From WRDF01 sp031552235 (lineage in GTDB: Bacteria > Bacteroidota > Bacteroidia > Bacteroidales > Rikenellaceae), in assembly GCA_031552235.1 (NCBI GenBank), contig JAVBMR010000018.1, forward strand, positions 1 to 47,369: a DNA stretch of 47,369 bases, in the 5' to 3' direction. The stretch's first letter is position 1. Every line of letters starts with the position of its first letter. This document shows positions 7,800-15,900 of the stretch, piece after piece. Position numbers and translations under genes: made by a program. Below the pieces are notes generated by a model that did no database searches, was not told the DNA's origin, and saw only the letters and a program-made list of their open reading frames with translations.

Positions 7800-7870
7800 T
7801 CGCTTTAGCGAGGCAGGCCGCGGCAAACCTCCCAACATACTGGCCATTAGGTGGCGCGGGCATGCAGGCG
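7800..7870. repeat. Partial family-A repeat downstream of the MFS gene
   Basis: The segment around 7806-7850 carries the block GCAAACCTCCCAACATACTGGCCATTAGG, split here into GCAAACCTCCCAAC and GGCCATTAGG, matching the AAGCnnCCCAACGCACnnnCCATGAGG part of family A at 18930, 23670 and 45310. No terminal repeat is seen, so it is a decayed fragment. Confidence 0.45.
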
Positions 7871-7871
7871 G

Positions 7872-9293
7872 TCAGTCTGTCTGTTTGGCGTGGGCGCGGC
7901 GGGCGCGGTTGCGTGCCGACGCCGCGTAAATACCTATGCTGCACAGCACTACGAACACTATGAACGTAGCGCGCATGCTCTGCATTAGTTGCGGGTACAG
8001 TTCGGGGACTATCTCCCGGTTGCCTATGTAGAGCGATATCGCGAGGCTGGCCACCCCCATGCTGAACGCCTGCCCTGTGAGGCGCACCGTGCCGGTCGTG
8101 GCCGAGGCGGCGGAATAGTCGGCCTTGCCGACCGAACCCATTATCACATTGGTGTTTGGCGACGAGAATATCCCGAAGCCTATGCCGAGGACCATCAGTA
8201 TGCCGATTATGACCCAATAGGGCGTGGTTTCGCTGAGGAAAATGAGGCACGTTATGCCCACGACTATTATGGCCATGCCGGCCGTAGCCATTTTCGATGG
8301 GGACACCCTGTCGGAATAGTGCCCCACAACGAGCGAGAAGACCGATTGCAGGAGCGCCTGCGAGATGAGTATCATCCCGGCGTGGCTGGCGTCGAGGCCG
8401 CGTATGTATTGCAGGTAGAGGCTGAGGACGAAACCTATGGCCGATGTGGCGGCGTAGTTTATGAGCGCCGCCAGCGACGAGAGCGTGAACACCTTGTTGC
8501 CGCTGAACAACCGCAGGTTGAAGACCGGGTACTTATGTTGCAGCTCATAGAATGCGAAAGCCACGAAAGCCGCCACGCCAACACAAAGGCTGGCTATTCC
8601 GTGTGTGTTTGGGAGGCTCGAAAAGCCATAGATTACCCCGGCCAGCCCGATACCGTAGAGGATACTTCCGAACAGGTCGAACTTCTGGCCTTTAGCCTCA
8701 ACCCAGTCGCCCTTGATGAATACGCGCGACATCACGAGTACCACTACTCCCACCCCTGCCGAAACGAAGAATATGCTGTGCCAGCCGATGTAGTGAGTCA
8801 TCATCCCCCCGAGGAACGGGCCTGCCGCGGCCGCCGCGTACACGACCGCCGAGTTGACCCCCAACGCCTTCCCGCGCTCTTTGGGTGGGAAAAGCGACGA
8901 TATTATAGCGAGGTTAGTCCCGAACATCATGGCGCTTCCGGCGCCCGACAGCGCCCTGAGCGTCAGCAGCGAGAACACGCTCGGAGCGAATCCGCACAGG
9001 AACGTGCAGACCGTGAAGATCCCCACCCCAAGCTCGAATATCCTGCGCCGCCCCACTATGTCGGCAACGCGCGAGGCAGGTATCTGGAAAATGGCCGTGG
9101 AGATTATATACGCCGTGGACATCCACGTCAGCGTAACGGCGTCCATCTTGAAGTCGCGGGCAATCATGGGCAGCGCCAGGTTGAGCGACGACCCCATGAA
9201 CGGCACGAGGAACGCCGCCGTACACAGCACGATCAGGGCCTTGCCCGGGCTCGTGTGGTTAACTTTATGTTCGACAGCGCTTTCCATACGCAT
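7872..9293 (-). CDS. MFS efflux transporter, DHA2 (EmrB/QacA-like)
   Basis: A proton-driven drug or metabolite exporter in the inner membrane. Seen: 473 aa with regularly spaced hydrophobic helices, the signature block FMGSSLNLALPMIARDF at helix 1, TWMSTAYIISTAIFQIPA at helix 2, motif A in the 2-3 loop (VADIVGRRRIFELG) and an RALSGAGSAMMFGTN helix. These point to the DHA2 drug:H+ antiporter group, which has about 14 helices. It starts 15 bp downstream of the DUF554 stop on the same strand, so they are probably co-transcribed. The start was taken at 9293; Met3 at 9287 is an alternative. Substrate cannot be predicted. Confidence 0.88.
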   Translation of the reverse strand: MRMESAVEHKVNHTSPGKALIVLCTAAFLVPFMGSSLNLALPMIARDFKMDAVTLTWMSTAYIISTAIFQIPASRVADIVGRRRIFELGVGIFTVCTFLCGFAPSVFSLLTLRALSGAGSAMMFGTNLAIISSLFPPKERGKALGVNSAVVYAAAAAGPFLGGMMTHYIGWHSIFFVSAGVGVVVLVMSRVFIKGDWVEAKGQKFDLFGSILYGIGLAGVIYGFSSLPNTHGIASLCVGVAAFVAFAFYELQHKYPVFNLRLFSGNKVFTLSSLAALINYAATSAIGFVLSLYLQYIRGLDASHAGMILISQALLQSVFSLVVGHYSDRVSPSKMATAGMAIIVVGITCLIFLSETTPYWVIIGILMVLGIGFGIFSSPNTNVIMGSVGKADYSAASATTGTVRLTGQAFSMGVASLAISLYIGNREIVPELYPQLMQSMRATFIVFVVLCSIGIYAASARNRARRAHAKQTD

Positions 9294-9308
9294 TCATTCA
9301 ACCGCCCT

Positions 9309-10115
9309 CTACACGGGCCAGAAATATGACAATATCACCGCCACCAACAGCGACGGCAGCATATTGACCACATTCACTTCTTTTATTTTGAGTATGTTTA
9401 TCCCCAGGCCGATAAGCAATATGCCGCCAACGGCGACCATATCCGCCGTCATCGCGGGACTCATGTAATTGACCAAAAAGCCTGCCAGCAGCGTGAGGCC
9501 GCCCTGATAGACCAGCACCGTCACGGACGAGAACAATATGGCTATGCCGAACGACGACGCCAGCGCTATGGACGATATGCCGTCCATGACCGACTTTGTG
9601 AAGAACAGCGTCGGCGTTGCTCCCGTGCCGTCCTCGATTGCACCGAGTATCGACATCGACCCCACGCAGAACAGCATCGAGGATGTGATAAACCCCTCCG
9701 TAAAACGCGAGGAGGCCTCCTTGTCGCCAGATTTCGTGCCGCCTTTGCTTGCAGCCGCGGCATTGCCTGCCTCATTCCTCCTTATCGCCGCGCCGTCCTC
9801 GCTGACATCGCCGCCATGGCCCACGGCACCATCGCCGCCCGCCTTGCTACCTTTCCTCTGAATGAACGCCGAGAACTTTTCCAACCCCCGGTCTATACCC
9901 AGCAACTCGCCAATCACCGCCCCTATGACGACGCTCATCACGGCCAGCAGTATGTTATCCGACTTGAGCGACATCGAAACGCCTATACCGACGGTAACCA
10001 GTCCGATACCCTGGAACACGATATTCACCATGCGCTGCGGCAGCCGCGAGTGTATCGACATCCCTATAAGGCTGCCAACGACGACAGCTCCTGTATTTAC
10101 GAGCGTACCTAACAT
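9309..10115 (-). CDS. DUF554-family membrane protein with Gly/Ala-rich insertion
   Basis: An integral membrane protein of the DUF554 (YdfK-like) family, of unknown biochemical role. Seen: the family N-terminus GTLVNTGAVVVGSLIGM, a helix VNIVFQGIGLVTVGIGVSM, the conserved block GAVIGELLGIDRGLEKF, and later FITSSMLFCVGSMSILGAIEDG. Between the last two blocks, at about residues 88-136, is a Gly/Ala/Ser-rich polar stretch that the family normally lacks or keeps much shorter; it likely forms a loop at the membrane surface. First gene of an operon with the MFS exporter. A -7-like box (TACCTTTG, minus strand 10176-10169) is 53 bp upstream of the start. Confidence 0.88.
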   Translation of the reverse strand: MLGTLVNTGAVVVGSLIGMSIHSRLPQRMVNIVFQGIGLVTVGIGVSMSLKSDNILLAVMSVVIGAVIGELLGIDRGLEKFSAFIQRKGSKAGGDGAVGHGGDVSEDGAAIRRNEAGNAAAASKGGTKSGDKEASSRFTEGFITSSMLFCVGSMSILGAIEDGTGATPTLFFTKSVMDGISSIALASSFGIAILFSSVTVLVYQGGLTLLAGFLVNYMSPAMTADMVAVGGILLIGLGINILKIKEVNVVNMLPSLLVAVILSYFWPV

Positions 10116-10273
10116 ATGTTCACGTTTGCGGGAGAAGCGACACTCGCCCTGTCCGCGGGAATTACCTGCAAAGGTAACAATCTAAACCGGACTTGTAACG
10201 TTAAGTGTCGTATGTTTTTGGAAATCCTTCTTCTGCGTGGTATACTTTCCGAAAGTCAAGGCAGAAGATTTTC

Positions 10274-10350
10274 GGTTCCGCAATACGGAACCTGCAGCCT
10301 GCCGCCGCCCCATGCGGCAGGCTGCAGGAGGGCGTTATTGCGGATAAGCA
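10274..10350. repeat. Family-A repeat end with two hairpins
   Basis: Contains a 7-bp stem (10274-10280 with 10286-10292) and a 15-bp stem (10291-10305 with 10314-10328, CCTGCAGCCTGCCGC), then GGCGTTATTGCGGATAAGCA at 10331-10350. Read on the minus strand, that end is TGCTTATCCGCAATAA, the family-A terminus. It sits just past the pbpC stop and may also end that transcript. Confidence 0.6.
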
Positions 10351-10380
10351 TTTTACAGAGAGGCCGAAAGCCCCCAATCC

Positions 10381-12816
10381 TTACTTAACCTCGAACGATA
10401 TTGTCCGGCGGTTGCCGTCGGCATCGACCAGCGTGAGGTAGTGCACGCCCTTTTCGATCTCGACCGCTATCTCGTGGCGGCCGGATGTTTCGCCAAGGTA
10501 CGCATCGTCCAGATGCCAGTATATCACGGCATCGCGCAGGGCATGGGCGGCCCTGAAAACAAAGCGCTCGCGCTCTCCCGAAAAACCGCGAGGCAAAAGG
10601 AGCGTCGAGCCGTGTTCGGGATATATTATGTCGATCTGTCCGGCCTGCGACGAGCCGCAACCCGGCTTGAACGGCGGCAATGGCGTATAGTCGGGGTTAT
10701 GCCGACGGTAGTAATATTCCTGCGCCGGGGGCAGAACGAACCACGGGCGGGTAACGATCCTGTCGATGTCCTCGCACGAGCTGTTGACCCTCCAGCGGCC
10801 ATCCTCGGAAAGATGCACGAGGCGGTGGTACGGGCACAGCTCGGTCTGGGCACCGCTCAGGGGAATATAGAGCGTGTCGGCCTGTTCGCAGAACCGCGAG
10901 GCCTTGTGGCCGCTGCGTGAGCATACGGCCGTCCGCTCCATCTCGTCCAGCGGCATAATAAACCACTCCTGCCCGGGCAGGAAGGAGAAGATGTCGAAAA
11001 GCACGGGGGCGGCGTTCCCAACCCCGGTCGTCCCGGGACGCCCCTCGCCCGAGGCGTTGCCGACCCATACGCCGACCACATACCTCGGCGTAGTGCCCAC
11101 CGACCAGGCGTCGCGCCCGCCGTAGCTCGTGCCGGTCTTCCACGCCACACGCTTCATCGACTCGAACTGCTGCCAGTCGGCCTCCTCTTCCGGGCGGTTG
11201 AGTGCCGACATGGCTTCGTATGTGAACCATATCGACGATGCCGACAGCAGCGGCCGGTCGGTCAGGCGGTTGTCGGAAACAGACCTCACAGGGTCTTCAT
11301 CACTGTATCGGAAGCATGTCAGCGGCCTTATATCCCGTGCGTCGTACCGCCCATTGTAGCGGCCGAAATGCGAGAGCGTGCGCGACATCGAAGCATACAT
11401 TCCCGTTATGTCCCACAGCGTCCCCTCGGCGCCGCCCAGTATTATCGAAGCCCCGTAATGGTCCTCATCGAACCGCAAAGTCGTCATCCCGAGCGACTTG
11501 AGCAAGGCCATAAACCGGCCCGTGTTGTATTTCGAGAGCATCCTCACGAGCGGCACGTTGAGCGAACGCTCTATCGCGCCGCGTGCAGGCACGGCCCCGC
11601 GGAAGGTTTTGTCGAAGTTCTGGGGCATGAAGCCCGCTATGTTCAGGGGTGTGTCGGACACGAGCGTACCGGGAAGTATCATGCCGTCGTTGAGCATCCC
11701 TGCGTATAGGAACGGCTTTAAGATGCTGCCCGTGCTGCGGGGGGCTGTGACGACGTCCACGCTGTTGCCGTGGCGTTCGGCGGCGGCGAACGAGGCGTTC
11801 CCGGCATAGGCCAGCACCTCGCCCGTTTCCACGTCGGCCACCACCGCCGCGCAGTTATTCACATTGTTCGCCGCCGCGTATTTGCGTGCATAGCGGTCAA
11901 CAATGTCCTGCGCCTGCTTCTGCATAGCGTAATTGACCGATGACACTATGCGCTCGCCGCGGTGTCCGGCGGCCAGCCTCTCCAGCAGGTGTGGTGCAAG
12001 GTCGGGCAGAGGCACAGGCGCGTCGGGCAGCGGCTCCATGCACGCCAACTCGTAATCGGTCATGTCGATATGTCCTTCCTCCTGCAACCGCCGCAGTAGT
12101 CCGTCGCGTTTGGACTTCAGTCTGTCGCGGTTTCGCCCGGGGTGTATCAGCGCCGGCGAGTTTGGCAGCACCGCCAGCGTGGCGCACTCGGCCCACGAAA
12201 GTTCGGCGGCGTTGCGGCCGAAATAGCGCCACGAGGCCGCCTCAAGCCCCACGACATTCCCCCCGAAAGGCGCATGGGCCGCGTATAGAGTCAATATCTC
12301 GTGCTTACCGTATCTCGTTTCGAGGAGCAGCGCCCAGAGCGCTTCGACCATTTTTTCGTACATATTGCGGTCGCGGTTACCGCGGGCTATGCGGGCGAGC
12401 TGCATGGTCAGCGTACTTCCGCCGCTCACCACCGACCCCGAAGCGGCGTTCTGCCTCACAGCCCTCGCCACAGCCAGCGGGTCGATGCCCCGGTGGCGGA
12501 AGAAACGCTTGTCCTCGAATGTCGTGACGCACGTCACGAACTTGCCGGGCAGCGAGTCGGGTGCCGGGAAACGCCACTGTTCATCCGGGGCTATGCGTGC
12601 GCCCATCAGCCGCCCCTCGCGCGAGAACAGCAGGGTCGAATAACCCTCCGGAAAGATCTGCCGCGGCAGCACCGCCCACGCGGCCGCGCACCAAAGCAGC
12701 ACCCCCGCGGCCATCGCCGCAGCCGCCTTCGCGTAACCGTTCCGGGCCGCCGCCCACGCCTTTATTTTTCTGATAATTTCCACTCGAAAGACAGCTAAAA
12801 CGATAAAATACCGCAT
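10381..12816 (-). CDS. pbpC: Penicillin-binding protein 1C
   Basis: A bifunctional peptidoglycan synthase anchored in the inner membrane. Seen: one N-terminal transmembrane helix (about 33-50), a GT51 glycosyltransferase domain with EDKRFFRHRG and SGGSTLTMQLARIARGN, a transpeptidase domain with SILK (nucleophile Ser364), a SLN-type motif (RSLNVPLVRM) and KTGTS, and a C-terminal BiPBP_C domain (about 700-811). That domain order and the 811 aa length are typical of PBP1C. It is divergent from the alpha-2-macroglobulin gene with 103 bp between starts. In many bacteria these two genes are adjacent and thought to work together, PBP1C repairing wall while the macroglobulin traps invading proteases. 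The start at 12816 was chosen by frame; an internal Met near residue 35 would remove the helix and is unlikely. Confidence 0.93.
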   Translation of the reverse strand: MRYFIVLAVFRVEIIRKIKAWAAARNGYAKAAAAMAAGVLLWCAAAWAVLPRQIFPEGYSTLLFSREGRLMGARIAPDEQWRFPAPDSLPGKFVTCVTTFEDKRFFRHRGIDPLAVARAVRQNAASGSVVSGGSTLTMQLARIARGNRDRNMYEKMVEALWALLLETRYGKHEILTLYAAHAPFGGNVVGLEAASWRYFGRNAAELSWAECATLAVLPNSPALIHPGRNRDRLKSKRDGLLRRLQEEGHIDMTDYELACMEPLPDAPVPLPDLAPHLLERLAAGHRGERIVSSVNYAMQKQAQDIVDRYARKYAAANNVNNCAAVVADVETGEVLAYAGNASFAAAERHGNSVDVVTAPRSTGSILKPFLYAGMLNDGMILPGTLVSDTPLNIAGFMPQNFDKTFRGAVPARGAIERSLNVPLVRMLSKYNTGRFMALLKSLGMTTLRFDEDHYGASIILGGAEGTLWDITGMYASMSRTLSHFGRYNGRYDARDIRPLTCFRYSDEDPVRSVSDNRLTDRPLLSASSIWFTYEAMSALNRPEEEADWQQFESMKRVAWKTGTSYGGRDAWSVGTTPRYVVGVWVGNASGEGRPGTTGVGNAAPVLFDIFSFLPGQEWFIMPLDEMERTAVCSRSGHKASRFCEQADTLYIPLSGAQTELCPYHRLVHLSEDGRWRVNSSCEDIDRIVTRPWFVLPPAQEYYYRRHNPDYTPLPPFKPGCGSSQAGQIDIIYPEHGSTLLLPRGFSGERERFVFRAAHALRDAVIYWHLDDAYLGETSGRHEIAVEIEKGVHYLTLVDADGNRRTISFEVK

Positions 12817-12919
12817 GTAAATTACCGCCGCCCGAAGTTAATGAATTTTATTTTTATATTTACAAAATCTTACGATACAACAAACTACGCCCAACAAAAA
12901 CGAAAAATAATAAAACACC

Positions 12920-15900
12920 ATGAAGAAAGCCATCTATTTACTTATGTGTCTTGCGGTTGCAATCACAACCGGCTGTCATGACGACGGTCAGCGCAACCAC
13001 ACGCCCGAAGTCAACCCATTCGTAGACGCGTTCACGTCGGGGAGTATATCGCGGACAAGCAATATTTACCTCATTTTCTCCCAAGCCCTGGAAGACAGCG
13101 ATATAGCGGCTGGCGACATAGCCAAACACGTCAAGATAAAGCCTTCGGTGGAAGGCACCTGGGAGTTCGAAAGCCACAGGGCGATCGTATTCCGCCCGGC
13201 CACCGAATTCAAACGCAACACCACATACACCGTCACGGCCAACCTCGACAAATGGTTCGATGCCTCGGGCAAGGACAAAACGTTCTCGTTCGAGTTCACC
13301 ACGTTCCCGATGGCCCTGCACGCCAGCCTCGAATCCATAGACATCAATCCCGACAATGATACGGAATATGACGCTGTGGTAGTTATGTTTACTCCCGACG
13401 CGGAGAAAAAAGAGGACGTGGAAAGCCTCGTGGATCTCCCCGGCAGGTATGACACCGAATGGACGCACAACAACGACGGCAAACAGCACATACTATATAT
13501 AAAAGGTATCCCGGCCAAGGAAGAATCGCAGGAACTGGAAATAAAAACGGCCCCGAACAAGCTGGGCGTCAAGCGCGAAACGCTGCTAACGGTACACGTC
13601 CCGGGGACGAGCGATTTCGAGGTCTACAACGTCAGCTACGTTTCCGATCCCGAACGCTACATCGAAGTAACGTTCAACGAAGCGCTCGACGAATCGCAGA
13701 ACATGCAGGGCCTGGCCTATATCATGAACAACAACTCGGAAACCGTGACCGTCGACGGCAACAAGCTCCGCCTCTATCCCGACACCGACAAAACCGGCGA
13801 GGTAACCGTCATGCTGACCGGATCGATCAGGAGTAAAAAAGGCCGCACGCTCGGCAATGACACAACCTACCCGGTTGAGATCAAACCGCAGCTCCCCGGC
13901 GTGAAATTCGTCGGCGACGGAGTCGTGATGCCCATGTCGGACCAGCTCACGGTGCCGTTCCAGGCGGTCTACCTGCGCGGCGTGACCGTGCGGGTCATAA
14001 GGATCATGGAGAACAACATCGGCACGTTCCTGCAAACCAACAACCTCGACGGCACGTCGGAACTGATGCGCGTGGGCAGGCTCGTGGCCCGCAAAACGAT
14101 ATTCCTCGACGGGCAGGGCGGCGACATGTCGCGCTGGAGTACCTACGCCGTAGACCTGCGCCAGCTTATGGACCCCGAACCGGGGGCAATATACCGCGTG
14201 GAACTTTCGTTCACGAAAGACCTCTCGGCATACCCGTGCGACGAGCTTGAACAAAAAACCAACGAGCAGATAATCGCCGACGACGAGATCAAATTCCGCG
14301 AGGAACTCGACAAGTTCGACAACGGCGGATATTATTACTATTATGACGAGTACGACGACTGGTACGATTACGACTGGGACGAACGCGACGACCCGTGCTC
14401 GTCCAGCTACTACCGCAACCGCACGGTAGGGCGCAACGTGCTGGCCACCAACATCGGCCTGATAGCGATGGAGGGAGAGAACAACCAAATAACGGTGATG
14501 GCGCACAACATCCTCGACACGAAACCCGAAAAGGGCGTGACCATCGCGCTGTACAACTTCCAACACCAGCAGATAGGACTCGCCACTACCGACGACAAAG
14601 GGCAGGCGACTATAAAATACACCGCAGGCAGGCCCTACTACGTCATCGCCAGCCTCGGCAGGCAGAAATCGTACCTGCGTGTCGACCGCGGAACATCGCT
14701 GTCGCTCAGCACGTTCGACGTTTCGGGCGAGGTAGTGCAGAAAGGCATCAAAGGCTTTATCTACGGGGAACGCGGCGTGTGGCGTCCTGGCGACATCATC
14801 CATCTCGGTTTCATGCTCAACGACCGCACCAAGGCGCTTCCGGGCAACCACCCGGTCGTGATGGAGCTTTTCACGCCGCTCGGCCAGCTCTACGCACGCC
14901 AGACACAGACCCACAACGAAATGGGCCTCTACACGTTCGATTTCCCCACCGAGGAGGACGCCGAAACCGGCGCATGGCACGTGAACGCACTGGTGGGCGG
15001 CGCGACATTTACCAAAACAGTGCGCGTGGAAACCATCAAGCCCAACAGGCTCAAGATAGAGTTCGACTCACCCGACGGGATACTGCTGCGCGGCAAACTC
15101 ACGGAGCTGCCGATGCACGTCGAATGGCTGCACGGCGCCACGGCACGCAACATGGACTATGAAGTCGAAGCCACGTTCTCGAAAACGACCACGACGTTCC
15201 CGAAATTCGACGGTTACGCGTTCGACGACCCCTCCAAGGAGTTCGAGAGCGACGACCCGCAGACAATCTCGGGCATGACCGACGAAGAGGGCGACGCCAC
15301 CGTGGCGCTGCGCTTCGACACGGGCGAAGACTCCCCGGGGATGCTCTCGGCGAGCATCGTGACCCGTGTTTACGAGGAATCGGGCGATTTCAGCATCGAC
15401 GGAATGAAAATGCAGTTCTCGCCATACGAAACATACGTGGGCATCAAATCGCCGCAGAAAGACCGCGACCAGCTCAACACCGGCACTTCGCACAGGTTCG
15501 AAGTGGCCTCGGCCGACTACAACGGCAAGGCGGCAGCCGACCGCTCGGTCGAAGTGAACGTCTACAAGGTGCAGTGGTACTGGTGGTGGAGCTCGGAGAA
15601 CGGCAGGCTCGCCAACTACATATCCGACTCGTACAACAGGCCTGTGAAGAGCTTCCGCGTGCGCACCGACGCACAGGGTAAAGCGTCGTTCGACCTCAAC
15701 TTCAGCAACGGCGAATGGGGCACGTACTTCATCCGCGTCAAAGACGGTTCGAGCGGCCACTCATCGGGGCTTATGGCCTATTTCGACTGGCCCTCGATGT
15801 ACGGCAGGCGCGACGCCGAAGGCGGCGAAGCGGCCAGCACCATCAAGATAAAGACCGACAAGGACACATACGCCCCGGGCGAAAAGATCCGTGTGACGTT

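Noticed and set aside
7989..9329. Long open frame antisense to the MFS exporter
   Set aside because: Composition is Arg/His/Glu-rich without domain signal, and it mirrors third-position GC of the real gene on the other strand.
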